Assembly: GCF_030908545.1 (NCBI RefSeq)
Contig: NZ_CP133083.1
Span: 186,001-250,000, forward strand
From: Nitrosomonas sp. sh817
GTDB taxonomy: Bacteria > Pseudomonadota > Gammaproteobacteria > Burkholderiales > Nitrosomonadaceae
Reading direction: 5' to 3'
Length of the DNA stretch: 64,000 nt
Shown here: positions 1 through 9,922 of the stretch, in pieces
How positions within the stretch are numbered: the first letter of the stretch is position 1
How the letters are laid out: every line of letters starts with the position of its first letter
Made by a program: the position numbers and the translations under genes
The notes under the pieces: model-generated
What the model was told of the DNA's origin: nothing
Databases searched by the model: none
What the model saw: the letters and a program-made list of their open reading frames with translations, nothing else

Positions 1-1282
1 GAGCTACCGCCTCAAAACTGCCGTGGCCGAAGCCGCTGAGCGCGCCTTTGAAATTGCTTTCCGCGTCGATCAGGAAATTCGCCTTGATCACGACCGCTTC
101 GCCGAGACGTAATCCGCCCAGCACTTCGGCGTAGCCGTCGGCATGAAAGCCGAGTTTGACGGTGCGCGGTTCAAACAGGCCAGCGCCGCGTTCGACCAGT
201 ACCACGCGCCGGGTGCCGGTATCGAGTACGGCGGAATCCGGCACCGTCAGCACCTTGTCCTTGCTATGCGAGGAGGCAAATTCGACGCGCGCGTACATCG
301 CCGGTTTCAACAAACCATTTGGGTTGGGTAATACGATGCGCACTACCGCAGTGCGTGTCTCAGGCGTGATCGACGGATAAATGAATGCCACTTCGCCGTT
401 GAACACGTTACCGGGATAGGCGTCGACGCGCACCGTCGCCGATTGTCCGTTGTGGATCATGCCCAGATCCTGCTCGAACACATCGGCCAGCAGCCACACC
501 TGCGACAAATCGGCGATCTGATACAAGGTATCGCCGGGCATGAAGCGTTGGCCTTCGACAGCCATCTTTTCCAGCACCACGCCGTCGGCTTTGGAGCGCA
601 GCGTCAAGTATTGCTGCACCTGACCTTCGCGTTGCAGGCGGCGTATCTCGGTTTCCGCGATATCCAGGTTGCGCAGCCGCTGCAACGCGCTTTCCACCAG
701 GCGCTGCATCGCCTGGCGCACGTCGGGCGTACCGTCGGCGGTCGATTGCAGGCCTTTCAGTGCAATCAGATATTCCTGCTGCGCGGTAATCAAGTCGGGG
801 CTGTAAACATCCATCAACGCATCGCCCTTTTTCACCGCCTGGCCGGTGGTATTGACATACAGCCGCTGTATCCAGCCTTCGAACTTCGTCACCAGCGTGA
901 ATTGCTGGCGCTCGTCGGTTTGCACTGTCGCCACCGCGCGCACCGTGCGCATCAGTTCGCGCATCGCCGTAGACTCGGTGCGTACTCCGAGTTTTTGCAC
1001 TTTATCGGGACTGATACTTACCCAGCCGGGATCGCCGGATGGTTGTTCCTCGCCTTCGTAAACCGGCAGATAATCCATGCCCATCGGGTCTTTTTTCGGC
1101 ACCGGCGATGTATCCGGCAATCCCATCGGATTGCGGTAATACAAAATTTTTCTGTTTTTCCCCGTGTCCTCGGCAACACCGTTTGCGGCATTTTGGGATT
1201 GCGTGCTGCCCAGCCAATAACCGGCAGACAGCAAGGCTGCCATGGTTGAAACTGTCAGCAAAATTTTAGCTGTTGATTTCAT
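1..1282 (-). CDS. CusB/CzcB-like RND efflux periplasmic adaptor (3' end cut by window)
   Basis: Membrane-fusion (adaptor) subunit linking an inner-membrane RND pump to an outer-membrane channel for export of copper/silver or similar metals. Translating the minus strand from ATG 1282 gives an N-terminal hydrophobic signal/anchor (residues about 5-25). A heavy-metal-binding segment follows at about residues 48-75, with YYRNPMG and DPMGMDYLPVY as in CusB-type proteins. The usual lipoyl/barrel-sandwich and beta-barrel stretches come next and run off the window edge without a stop. AAGGGAGA lies just upstream of the ATG. The gene follows the cusC-like gene by 11 nt, so they are co-transcribed; the RND pump gene is expected beyond position 1. 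Metal specificity (Cu/Ag or Co/Zn/Cd) is inferred from the Met-rich motif and the nearby cueR. Confidence 0.88.
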   Translation of the reverse strand, partial: MKSTAKILLTVSTMAALLSAGYWLGSTQSQNAANGVAEDTGKNRKILYYRNPMGLPDTSPVPKKDPMGMDYLPVYEGEEQPSGDPGWVSISPDKVQKLGVRTESTAMRELMRTVRAVATVQTDERQQFTLVTKFEGWIQRLYVNTTGQAVKKGDALMDVYSPDLITAQQEYLIALKGLQSTADGTPDVRQAMQRLVESALQRLRNLDIAETEIRRLQREGQVQQYLTLRSKADGVVLEKMAVEGQRFMPGDTLYQIADLSQVWLLADVFEQDLGMIHNGQSATVRVDAYPGNVFNGEVAFIYPSITPETRTAVVRIVLPNPNGLLKPAMYARVEFASSHSKDKVLTVPDSAVLDTGTRRVVLVERGAGLFEPRTVKLGFHADGYAEVLGGLRLGEAVVIKANFLIDAESNFKGALSGFGHGSFEAVA

Positions 1283-1293
1283 GATGATCTCCC

Positions 1294-2658
1294 TTACCGG
1301 TGCTTGTCGTGACGCTTGCCGACCAGCAGTTCGATTTCGGCCAGCGATTTGTGGTAGGTGGCGACTGCGGTGACCAAACTGGTTTCGTAATCGAACACAG
1401 TCATTTGATTATCGAGCAAGGTCAGGAAGTCGACGCGGTTGACTTTGTAAGCCGCCAGCGACGATTCGACGGTCAGCCGCGCTTGCGGCAGGATGGTCGA
1501 TTGATACAGTTGCGCTGATTTATAGCTTTGCTCGGCGATTGCCAATTGTTGCCGCAACGTCGCGGCAATTTCGTTGATTTGTGCTTGGTGCAGGCTTATT
1601 GCCTGATCGCGCAGCGCCAGCGCTTCGGAAACGCGCGGTTCGAGTTTGCTCTTGCGCCAAACTGGCAGATTCATGGTCACGGTGAAACTGACTTCATCGG
1701 CGCGCCCGGTGCCGTCCAAGCGGCTGTCACGCTGTCCGTACATCACCCGTGGCGTGAAGTCGGGGTAATAATCTTTCTTCGCCAGCTCCAGTACCTTGTC
1801 GCTGCGCGCGATCAGACTTGCCAGCGCCAGCAAACGCGGACGTTGAATCAAAGCAGCTTGATACAGCGCCTCGAATTTCAGCGCCGGTTCGTGATAAAGC
1901 TGTACCTGCAACGGCACCGGCGCTTGGCTGCCGAAACCGCGTCCCAGCGCACGCAGCAAATTCGATTCGAATATGCGCTGTTCGCGTCCGAGGTCGATCA
2001 ACCGGTCCGTCATGCGCGATACTTGTGTTTGCGCTTTTAATACATCCGCCTGGCTGCCTTGCCCGACTTGATAACGCTGTTCCGCGATGCGTAAGAAATG
2101 CTCGAGCGTTTGCTTGTTTTTCTCGACCAGCTTGATCAGTTCTAGCGTTAACCCAGAATCGAAATACGCGGTTTTGAGGTCGTGCACGATGCGATTGACG
2201 GTTTCCTGGTAACCGAATTCGATCGCTTCTGCGTCCTTTTCGGCAACCGCTTCGCGCAAATCGCGCTTGCCCGGAAAAGGCAATGTTTGCGCCAAGCCGA
2301 TCATTTTCATCGTCATATCCTCGGTACGGAACGGCGATGCGGCAATCGGCATATACAATACCCCGATCTCGACTTGCGGGTCATCCAGTGCGCCCGCCGG
2401 GGCGATGCGCTGCTGTGCGGCTTCACGCTCCTGCGCTGCCGCGCGGATTTCAGGATTGTTTGCCAAGGTTTCCGCGATCAGATCCGACATCAACGGCACA
2501 TCATGCACCACCAAAGCGGCATCCGTGGCCTCCGTGATCAACGGTGAAAAAACGCGGGAACCCTTGCCGTCGGGTAGGTTGTTTTGCTCTTGGGCTTGCA
2601 CTTGCGCGATCGCTGTGGTAGCAATCCACAATAAAAACAGCATCGCGGTGCGGTTCAT
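1294..2658 (-). CDS. TolC-family outer-membrane efflux protein (CusC/CzcC-like)
   Basis: Outer-membrane channel of a tripartite metal efflux pump. The 454-residue product has a signal peptide (MNRTAMLFLLWIATTAIAQ) and then the two long alpha-helical TolC repeats, visible as heptad-rich stretches such as the one ending in QERE and the C-terminal part with YKVNRVDFLTLLDNQ. That last motif is typical of the CusC/CzcC branch of the outer-membrane efflux family. Length fits the family. An upstream GTG at 2667 is possible, but the signal peptide starts at ATG 2658. It is first in the cusC-cusB order on the minus strand. The Cys/His-rich exported protein lies 210 bases upstream and may share its regulation. 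Confidence 0.9.
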   Translation of the reverse strand: MNRTAMLFLLWIATTAIAQVQAQEQNNLPDGKGSRVFSPLITEATDAALVVHDVPLMSDLIAETLANNPEIRAAAQEREAAQQRIAPAGALDDPQVEIGVLYMPIAASPFRTEDMTMKMIGLAQTLPFPGKRDLREAVAEKDAEAIEFGYQETVNRIVHDLKTAYFDSGLTLELIKLVEKNKQTLEHFLRIAEQRYQVGQGSQADVLKAQTQVSRMTDRLIDLGREQRIFESNLLRALGRGFGSQAPVPLQVQLYHEPALKFEALYQAALIQRPRLLALASLIARSDKVLELAKKDYYPDFTPRVMYGQRDSRLDGTGRADEVSFTVTMNLPVWRKSKLEPRVSEALALRDQAISLHQAQINEIAATLRQQLAIAEQSYKSAQLYQSTILPQARLTVESSLAAYKVNRVDFLTLLDNQMTVFDYETSLVTAVATYHKSLAEIELLVGKRHDKHR

Positions 2659-2867
2659 CGCAACCACCCAGTGAAATTTTGCAATTGCTGATGTTTATCC
2701 TTAATTGGAAGGAACATGTTTGCCTCCTGACCATCATTTGATCGATTCTGCCAATGATGCACCAAAACCAGTGATCATCGCTGCGCTGCATTTTCCGTGA
2801 CATAAAGAATGCACGGAATGAATGCGAATTAACTCGTTTTTCTTTCGCCTGAACGACCGGCGAGCTG

Positions 2868-3239
2868 TTACAGGGAAACGATCAGAGGAGGGTGTTGCGG
2901 TTGATCCGGTACAAAGGAAGTGAAGCCGGATTCATAGGGAGTAATTGCGGAAATCGCATGAGCAGTTACCGGCGGCGCGGTGCTGGAAACAATCGGCGTG
3001 CTGCTGTAGGCATTACAAGAAGTATCATCGCACGGCAGACTATCAAGCCAATGATCGGTTGTATTCTCAGCCGCTTGCTTGTGGCAGCCATCGTGGTGAT
3101 GCGAGTTGTCGATGGCGGCACGCGGATGATCGAATTTGGTTTCTTGCACACATACCGACAAAATGGCCGCCACGGCACCCTGCACCGGGAACCATAGCAT
3201 GAAAAAGACCAATAGCCATTTGTAGTTATGTGCTTTCAT
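2868..3239 (-). CDS. small exported Cys/His-rich protein upstream of metal efflux genes
   Basis: A 123-residue protein with a clear signal peptide (hydrophobic residues 7-25, ending AVAA). The mature part is rich in potential metal ligands: HHHDGCHK at about residues 47-54, a CDDTSC pair at about 90-95, and scattered His and Cys. I do not recognise a named family. Small Cys/His proteins of this kind often precede heavy-metal efflux operons in Nitrosomonas-like genomes, so a periplasmic metal-binding or sensing role is inferred from composition and position. It lies upstream of the cusC-like gene in the same direction. Confidence 0.6.
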   Translation of the reverse strand: MKAHNYKWLLVFFMLWFPVQGAVAAILSVCVQETKFDHPRAAIDNSHHHDGCHKQAAENTTDHWLDSLPCDDTSCNAYSSTPIVSSTAPPVTAHAISAITPYESGFTSFVPDQPQHPPLIVSL

Positions 3240-3357
3240 TTTTTTATTATAAACAATCCACGGATATTACAAAGAAAATTTATCGCAATGGTTCCAGCCC
3301 GCCCGAAAACATCCTTACAAAAATTGCATTTCAGAGTTGAATCCGCCAAAAGATGAA

Positions 3358-6300
3358 CTAATTTGATCTTTTAGTTAAATCAATTCCAATGACCGTTATG
3401 TCATCAACTCCAAGGAATTTCGGAGAAATATGCTGCCAATATTTTTGAAGTGCTACAACCAATCCTAAAAAATCTAGCCGTTTTGCGCTGTCAGGCATTT
3501 CCCAATGTTCTTTTTTACCTCGATACACGAGAACAAAAATGCCCCGATTAGATCGATTATCGCGCAAGTAATCACCGCAAAGCTGATTTTCAAGTCGTTC
3601 AAATAAATCCGGCCCAGTCCAATTATCTGCGAGCTTAAGTTCAACAGGAATAGGGCCATCGAAGCCCATTCCCTGAAATCTCAGGTCAATCCTTTTAGCA
3701 TCGGCCAATTCCTCTTCCTGTGTAATGTCATAGCGCCCCAATGCCTCCTTGCGCAATTCTCGACCAATGAACTTACGCATCTCAGGTTCGAGTGTAATCT
3801 TTTGCAGGGTACTGGCAATACTGCTATCACCGTGTTCCAAATCATCCTTGAGATCGAGGAACCGCAAAACAGCGAGTTCGTGCAATTCGTTGTGATTACG
3901 GGGCGTGCGTTCCAGTTTATCGTTAAAGTCTTTAACTTGCTTCGGTAACCAGGTTTCAATATCACCCTCTTGCTCGGCTTTTGTTTTTGCCTGAAGCATT
4001 ATCCACTGCCGGGATTTTTCGTTTGGATGCGCCTCGGCAATCTCCATCAGCGCCAAGAATGATTCCTTGCCGGGAATCTGATTCAGCAATTTGAATAGAT
4101 TGTCTCGTGCATCCTGCGCGTCATCACGCAACTCTGGCGAATAAACACCTTTACCAGTGCGATCGATGTCGTCTTCACGGCGAATATACTCATGCATTAA
4201 CCAGTAAAGTGATTTCAGGTGCTTTGGCGTCTTAAATTCTTGTCGCACAGCTGAGTTATTAGTTCTGCGCCCACCTAAAAGGTGCGTCACAAAAATCATC
4301 GCAAACAAAGTTTGTTTCTCTGTATCAGACATCGATTCAATTCGAGCAATAAGCACTGTAATTGCCTCATCGGGCGCAACACCCATCCATACAGCAAACC
4401 AGCGAGCCACATGATCCCACTCTGCCAAAATGTCGCATTTACGGGATGCTAACGCTTCAATCTGTTTATCCGCCAATGTCGAGCCTTGAATAATCTTGAG
4501 CAGTTTATCCAAGTTAGCCAGATTCTTCGGTTCCACTCTGTTCAACAGTTCATATAGATCCGGTGCGATTTGATCCCAAGCCCATTGCCCCGTCCAGCTC
4601 AGATCGCTGATGATGTAGTGCGTTTCGGTTTCAGATGTTTCTATCGATAATTCATAGCGGATTTCTTGCATGAGAAAATCGATTACAAGCTGCGGGTATG
4701 TTTCGAAAAGCCGAGGAAACCAAACCGGAAAACCATTCAACTCAAAGGTTGCATATCTGCAAGCGTTCTCAATTTCATCGGGATTCAAGTGCCTAGGCCA
4801 ATCTTCGGTTTCATGAGCTTCGATTTCAAGGCCAACCAAACCAATAATGACGGAATAGGGTGTTTCGTTGCATGACGCACCTTCTGATCGTAATTTCGGT
4901 TTGTGATGCCGCCATAGGGAAACAACACCATCTCTATAGAAGCGTGCAACTTTTTCTCCATACTCTGGTATCAACGTTTGCCAGTTATATTCTGTCCAAC
5001 GACCCGCTAAGTTTTTCTTTTTCCGGGTTTGATCGAAGAGATAAAGCAAATCATTTGTCAGAATCCCAGGATTCTCACGGTGTGCAGCTGAAGCTTCGTC
5101 AAGTTTTTCGTTAAAGTATTTCTTCCAGTCTGCATGGTATTTTTCCTGTCGTTTCTGGTGGGCTTGAGATTCCCTTTTCCATTTCGACTCTTCCTGTTTC
5201 ATGCGTCGATAAATTAAATCTTGTGCAGGAGGCTTTAAATAAGAACTAAGGCGCTCGGATAGCTCCTTACTGTTAGCAACCAGTTTTTTCAGTTGCCTGC
5301 GCCAGACAGCTGGCCGACCTGCCTTTTTGTACAGATCAAAGGCTAATGACAGGGCAATCAATCGATTATCAAGAAGCGTTTGATTGGAGATTTCTTCGGC
5401 AATATACTCAAAATCACTTTCCTCGAATCGCCAGAACGGCCGGAATGGAACTTGATAAAATTCGGTCAATCGTTCCCCATTACGTTTGTCTCTAGCAGCT
5501 CTAGACTTTTGCACTTCGTACCAAAATAACGCGCTATTCAACTCCTTCCATGCAGGAATCAGTTTTGAAAACTCTTCCTTGACGCCGTAAAGATGATTGG
5601 TCTCATATCGAAGCACCGAAGAATATTTATACAGAATTTCGAGTACGTCGGATTCGAGTGATGCGTGATGATGGGTCAAAATCAATCGTTCAGCAGCTTT
5701 GCACGCCGGTGCTATCAGCCACTGAAATTGCTCGGATACTTCGCAAAACCGCCGCTCGATTAGTGGTGGAAGGTCAAGCAATCTGCTTAAGCCAGCGACA
5801 AATTGAGGGAGCAGATTAATATCGGCAGCTTTAACGAATGCGGATAAGTTGTAAAGCAAATTATCCGCGATGGGATTTTCCGTCGGTTCGATCTTCTCCA
5901 AACACGCCAATAGCCAAATCAGTGTTTGCTCTGTCGGATTTATAATTTCAATAAGCTCAGCTAACCACTCGCGGTTAAGTTTTGGTGCCTCGGTTAGAAA
6001 GTTTTGATAAACACGTTCTCGATCTTCGCTGGAACCAATGGCCTTGATGGCCCTGAATGCCACCATGCGAGTGTAACGTTCAGTATGAGGATTGAGTGCG
6101 GCTTCCATAACTTCCTGCCGCGCACCTTTAAGCTGTCCGATCCATACCATTCGAAGCAGGAATGCCTTCAGGTCGTCGTTATCCACATACTCACGGAGCA
6201 ATGCCAGCACGTCATCGGTCAGATCAGGATTCGCAAATCGCTGCACTGCTGCTTCGTCTCGCATGGTATGTCCCATTGTATTGCTGCCCATTTGTTTGCA

Positions 6301-7686
6301 AACATCGTGCAGTACGCTCCTGCGCACTTCCAAAGGTAACTGACTTGGATCGCCTCCCTCAAAGAGAATTTCCGGTGCCAACTTGCGAACACGATCTCTG
6401 ATCTTTTCATCCCAATGAATCAACCAAGGCAAGATAGGACGCAGCGTGGGCGCGATAATATCCAAGCCGTACTGATTGCGAAAGATTAATGCTTCAATAT
6501 TTCGCCGCGATGTTTCACGCTTTAGTAATCCGGTAAACCACTCGGCGGTTAAGTACTCGCGCACCGAACGATGGTGGAAACGCACCGTACCATAAATCGC
6601 TTCATCGAAAATCGGTAATGACAGCAGCACCGATTGATCCATGCTATCCCAATCCGGCAGTACGGATCGAACATCGATTCCTTTGCAATTAGCGCTACCG
6701 CCGGGGATTTTGATTGCCGACTCACGCGTCAGTGTCGCAGCAGCTGCCAATAACCTGGCTCCCTGACGGGCACGCTCCGCCTGAAGTGGGCGAACATCGG
6801 CTCGATTTTGGTCATGCTCAGTCAATCTACGTTCGATGCTGTTTTGCATGATCTCGAGACGGCTTCCAATCTGGTTATGATCTAGCCAAAATCCGGTTAA
6901 TTCTTCCAAATCTTGGGGGCGTGTCGTAAAAGACCAGGCATCCGCGCGTTCTACCGCGTCGAGAAAAGCTTTGCTATCCGCTACCCCTCTTGCTTTGACA
7001 AACACCGCGATCTGATCGCGTGCGAGATCATCAAGTGCAACAATTATGAAAAATGAATCATTTTCTTTCTTCGAATCAGTTTTGGTTAGTACGCTTCCAT
7101 CAGGTTGGGTCGCTTCTTCCGGTTCATTATTATGGGTTTGTGGATTGCGCTCCGATGTAGCAATTGGTGTATATGGAAAGCAATCGTTGCAATGATTGAG
7201 ATCGGTTCTAGGCCGCCATGCTGTTGTTCGACCGGTTATGACAATATGTGTGCGATCTTTTGCCGTACTGATTTTATTACTTAATATACGAATCGCAAGT
7301 TCAAAGTCACTAGGGTTCCGAAGACGTGCTTCGTCCACTGAATCCAAAAAAAGCCATCCTTCGTAACCAGATGCTGACCACTCAATGAATTCTTTGTAAG
7401 TTCCTTCTTCAAAAGAATCTTCAAAATTTGCAGGAATATGCTCCAGGCGAAGAAAAAAAGCTGGCTTTCCTTCATTTCTAAGCGAGCGAGTGATATTGCG
7501 GATTTCGGTTGTTTTGCCCGAACCGGCTTCGGACAAAATTATTACGCGGTACTCTTTAATCAGTTCTGGCCAGCGTAAGTGCTTATCGGTAGGAAACCAT
7601 TGACTGAAATCTGTATCATCGTTTTCATTGGCCTCTTTCTGCAGATCATGAAAAGTCCTCTTTAGCTCTACAAAATCATTTGTCAT
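3358..7686 (-). CDS. large NACHT/STAND-like P-loop ATPase with C-terminal PD-(D/E)XK-like motif, candidate anti-phage protein
   Basis: A single 1442-residue protein. Near the N-terminus is a P-loop NTPase: Walker A AGSGKTT at residues 54-60, Walker B WLFLDSVDEAR at 111-121 and a sensor-like strand ending in TGR at about 151-153, the pattern of NACHT/STAND signalling ATPases. Residues 163-213 form a hydrophilic insert. A winged-helix-like part and about 900 residues of helical, repeat-like sequence follow, as in ligand-sensing regions. The C-terminus has RIDLRF (Asp about 1334), then PVELKLA (Glu 1349, Lys 1351) and a downstream QLCGDYL, which fits a PD-(D/E)XK nuclease core (D, ExK, Q). Bacterial NACHT proteins are established phage-defence factors, and this architecture suggests a sensor-effector in one chain. 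Function is inferred. No partner gene is adjacent, and the gene interrupts a copper cluster. Confidence 0.7.
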   Translation of the reverse strand: MTNDFVELKRTFHDLQKEANENDDTDFSQWFPTDKHLRWPELIKEYRVIILSEAGSGKTTEIRNITRSLRNEGKPAFFLRLEHIPANFEDSFEEGTYKEFIEWSASGYEGWLFLDSVDEARLRNPSDFELAIRILSNKISTAKDRTHIVITGRTTAWRPRTDLNHCNDCFPYTPIATSERNPQTHNNEPEEATQPDGSVLTKTDSKKENDSFFIIVALDDLARDQIAVFVKARGVADSKAFLDAVERADAWSFTTRPQDLEELTGFWLDHNQIGSRLEIMQNSIERRLTEHDQNRADVRPLQAERARQGARLLAAAATLTRESAIKIPGGSANCKGIDVRSVLPDWDSMDQSVLLSLPIFDEAIYGTVRFHHRSVREYLTAEWFTGLLKRETSRRNIEALIFRNQYGLDIIAPTLRPILPWLIHWDEKIRDRVRKLAPEILFEGGDPSQLPLEVRRSVLHDVCKQMGSNTMGHTMRDEAAVQRFANPDLTDDVLALLREYVDNDDLKAFLLRMVWIGQLKGARQEVMEAALNPHTERYTRMVAFRAIKAIGSSEDRERVYQNFLTEAPKLNREWLAELIEIINPTEQTLIWLLACLEKIEPTENPIADNLLYNLSAFVKAADINLLPQFVAGLSRLLDLPPLIERRFCEVSEQFQWLIAPACKAAERLILTHHHASLESDVLEILYKYSSVLRYETNHLYGVKEEFSKLIPAWKELNSALFWYEVQKSRAARDKRNGERLTEFYQVPFRPFWRFEESDFEYIAEEISNQTLLDNRLIALSLAFDLYKKAGRPAVWRRQLKKLVANSKELSERLSSYLKPPAQDLIYRRMKQEESKWKRESQAHQKRQEKYHADWKKYFNEKLDEASAAHRENPGILTNDLLYLFDQTRKKKNLAGRWTEYNWQTLIPEYGEKVARFYRDGVVSLWRHHKPKLRSEGASCNETPYSVIIGLVGLEIEAHETEDWPRHLNPDEIENACRYATFELNGFPVWFPRLFETYPQLVIDFLMQEIRYELSIETSETETHYIISDLSWTGQWAWDQIAPDLYELLNRVEPKNLANLDKLLKIIQGSTLADKQIEALASRKCDILAEWDHVARWFAVWMGVAPDEAITVLIARIESMSDTEKQTLFAMIFVTHLLGGRRTNNSAVRQEFKTPKHLKSLYWLMHEYIRREDDIDRTGKGVYSPELRDDAQDARDNLFKLLNQIPGKESFLALMEIAEAHPNEKSRQWIMLQAKTKAEQEGDIETWLPKQVKDFNDKLERTPRNHNELHELAVLRFLDLKDDLEHGDSSIASTLQKITLEPEMRKFIGRELRKEALGRYDITQEEELADAKRIDLRFQGMGFDGPIPVELKLADNWTGPDLFERLENQLCGDYLRDNRSNRGIFVLVYRGKKEHWEMPDSAKRLDFLGLVVALQKYWQHISPKFLGVDDITVIGIDLTKRSN

Positions 7687-7883
7687 GAGAGGTCAGGAAT
7701 CACATTTTTCATACTCGATAGGGTTGCATTGTATTTTAATTATTTGTGATTTTATTGAAAATCTTGTTTTTTATGAAAGTATGGATCGTTACTCTTATAG
7801 CTGTTGTTCGTTCAAATAATAAGAATAAGTTTTTCTGACCAGAAATCTCAGATTATCTGAGAAGGATCATAAAAATTATATGC

Positions 7884-9488
7884 TTATCGATATGGTTGAT
7901 TGAATGTCGGCAATTGCTGATAGTGCTGTTCATAGCGAATTATTTTTAACTCGTTACCGGTTTCTCTCGCCGCTTGGGCTGCGCGATACAGCGCATTGCG
8001 GCGGTTCGGAGTGCGCTGCAGCGAGGCTTCCAGTTCCTTCAGTGCGGCGGCAGGCTGGTTCAGCGTCAGCAGCAATTCGCCGAGCAACTCCCGTGCAGGA
8101 ATGATGGCGCCGGGGGTGACGTTGTCTTTCTCGGTCGAGTCTTCCAGATCGGCGGATGCGCGCATCATTCGCAATGCTTCTGCGGGCCGATTCTCGGCAG
8201 CCGCGATCCAGGCGGCAACCGCCAAGCGCTGAATTTCGATTTGATCGGCGGTGTAGTTTTTATCAGCGGAGCGGTCACTGTCGCGCAAGGTTTCCAGGCG
8301 TTTCAAGCTGCTTTTGGCGTCGGCGAGGTTGCCGGTTCTGGCGGCACCGACACCCTTGGCAAAATGAATGATCGCTTCGCACCAGCCGAATCGTTGCCAC
8401 GGGAAATCCGCTGGCTGGATGCTCAGTTTTGCCGCCTCGTACCAGTCACCGCGCTCGACCGCGAAGCGTGCCGGAATAGCGGCATAGGCATAGGCAACCG
8501 TAGTATTTTGCGGTTGCGCGTTATGAATGGTTTGCAGTTGATGCACAATCTGCCGGGCTTTCTCGGTTTCAGCCATTTGTAAATATGCGTACAACAGATA
8601 GTCCATGAAATGAAAGCGCTGATCCCAGTGATTATCCGAAGCGTGCAACCGGGCGTGTTCTTGTGCGGTCTGGTACGCCACCCAATTGGATTGCGCTGCA
8701 TCCGGCCATTGGCCGAGGCGGATAAAGATATGCGACGGCATGTGCAGGGCATGCGGCACGGCGGGGGCGATTTTCGTATACCCCCGGGCGGCATCGAGTC
8801 CGAGTTCCGCCAGTTCCGGGTAATCGCTGCTGTGGATGATGTAGTGCGCGACACCGGGGTGTTGCGGTTCGTCCTTCAAGATACGCTGCAGCAACTGCAG
8901 CGCTTGTTTTTGCCTGGCAAAGGTTTTGTCATTCGGCGAAGCATTTGAAATCAGCGCCAGCGCATAAAACACCGCCGCTTCGTGATCGTCCGGAAATTCT
9001 GCGACGATGCGCTGCATCGCTTGCTCATACGCCAGTTTCCGGGCGCTGTAATCGTTGCTGGCGTTCGCCGGATACAATGTTGCGGCAGCTTCCAGATAGG
9101 CTTTTTCACGCGCGGTTTGAACATTTAATGACTGTGCTTGCTGGATGGCGTCCCGCCCTTGCTGTAATTCGCCAGGACTCGGGGTTGTGGCCCACAATTG
9201 CTGGTAAAGACTCATGGCAATGCCCCAATAGCCCATGGCGCATTGAGGATCGGTAACGGTGACCTGGCGGAAGGTTCTTTCGGCTTCGTCGTACCAGAAC
9301 GAATGCAGCATCGCTACGGCCTGGTTGAATTGTGTTTGTGCAGCGGGCGTGCAGGAAACCGTAAAATTAACTTTACCGAGTTTTTCCTGATCGAAGCCAC
9401 CCGCATGGTGATGATCACCATCGGCAAGAGCCATTCCAGTCAGTAACAGCAAGCTTGCGGAAATAAAAAAGCGTGTCAGTGATGTCAT
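7884..9488 (-). CDS. exported tetratricopeptide repeat protein with His-rich N-terminus
   Basis: A 534-residue secreted protein: signal peptide (ISASLLLLTGMALA) followed immediately by DGDHHHAGG, a likely metal-binding segment. Helical TPR-like repeats follow, such as AVAMLHSFWYDEAERTFRQV and the C-terminal AALKELEASLQRTPNRRNALY. The start is ATG 9488, because GGAG lies 7 nt upstream; a TTG two codons earlier would overlap that ribosome binding site. It is the last gene of the DUF4396-cueR-TPR unit, 23 nt after cueR. A role in periplasmic copper handling is inferred from the His cluster and the operon, not from the TPR repeats. Confidence 0.8.
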   Translation of the reverse strand: MTSLTRFFISASLLLLTGMALADGDHHHAGGFDQEKLGKVNFTVSCTPAAQTQFNQAVAMLHSFWYDEAERTFRQVTVTDPQCAMGYWGIAMSLYQQLWATTPSPGELQQGRDAIQQAQSLNVQTAREKAYLEAAATLYPANASNDYSARKLAYEQAMQRIVAEFPDDHEAAVFYALALISNASPNDKTFARQKQALQLLQRILKDEPQHPGVAHYIIHSSDYPELAELGLDAARGYTKIAPAVPHALHMPSHIFIRLGQWPDAAQSNWVAYQTAQEHARLHASDNHWDQRFHFMDYLLYAYLQMAETEKARQIVHQLQTIHNAQPQNTTVAYAYAAIPARFAVERGDWYEAAKLSIQPADFPWQRFGWCEAIIHFAKGVGAARTGNLADAKSSLKRLETLRDSDRSADKNYTADQIEIQRLAVAAWIAAAENRPAEALRMMRASADLEDSTEKDNVTPGAIIPARELLGELLLTLNQPAAALKELEASLQRTPNRRNALYRAAQAARETGNELKIIRYEQHYQQLPTFNQPYR

Positions 9489-9511
9489 AGTCAATCTCCA
9501 AATTATAGGGA

Positions 9512-9913
9512 TCAGCGGCCGGTGTCGTCACCAGCCAGATTATCAAGTATTGGACATTGCGGGCGTTCATCGCCGTGGCAATGCGCGACTAATTGCGTTA
9601 ATGCCTGTGCAATCGATTCCAGTTCGGTGATGCGCGTTCGCAAATCAGCCAAATGCGCTGCCGCCAGTTGTTTCACTTCGCGTGCCGGCCGTTGCTGGTC
9701 CTGCCATAGCGATAGCAATTTTTTGATTTGCGCCGTACTGAATCCGGCATCCCGCGCCCGGCGTATGAAACGCAACAAATGTATGTCGCGCGCCTGATAA
9801 TGCCTGTAACCGGCTAATGTGCGCGATATTTTCGGAATCAATCCGATCGCTTCGTAGTGGCGGATCATTTTGACTGATACGCCGGAAGCGCTTGCTGCTT
9901 GTCCAATGTTCAT
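9512..9913 (-). CDS. cueR: CueR/HmrR-type copper-responsive MerR-family regulator
   Basis: A 133-residue MerR-family activator. Residues 1-70 are the winged helix-turn-helix (MNIGQAASASGVSVKMIRHYE, then GYRHY), followed by the dimerisation helix. The metal-binding loop has Cys112 and Cys120 in HCHGDERPQCPIL, the same spacing and numbering as the Cu(I) ligands of CueR. Residue 77 is Ala where divalent-metal MerR sensors carry Cys, which supports a monovalent (Cu+/Ag+) sensor. It is the second gene of an operon, 9 nt after the DUF4396 gene, whose upstream promoter has the 19-bp spacer typical of MerR targets. It probably activates its own operon. Confidence 0.92.
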   Translation of the reverse strand: MNIGQAASASGVSVKMIRHYEAIGLIPKISRTLAGYRHYQARDIHLLRFIRRARDAGFSTAQIKKLLSLWQDQQRPAREVKQLAAAHLADLRTRITELESIAQALTQLVAHCHGDERPQCPILDNLAGDDTGR

Positions 9914-9922
9914 TTCGTCCTC

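Noticed and set aside
443-1249. 268-codon plus-strand frame opposite the CusB-like gene
   Set aside because: Antisense shadow: the minus strand gives a clear adaptor protein that only lacks its stop because of the window edge.
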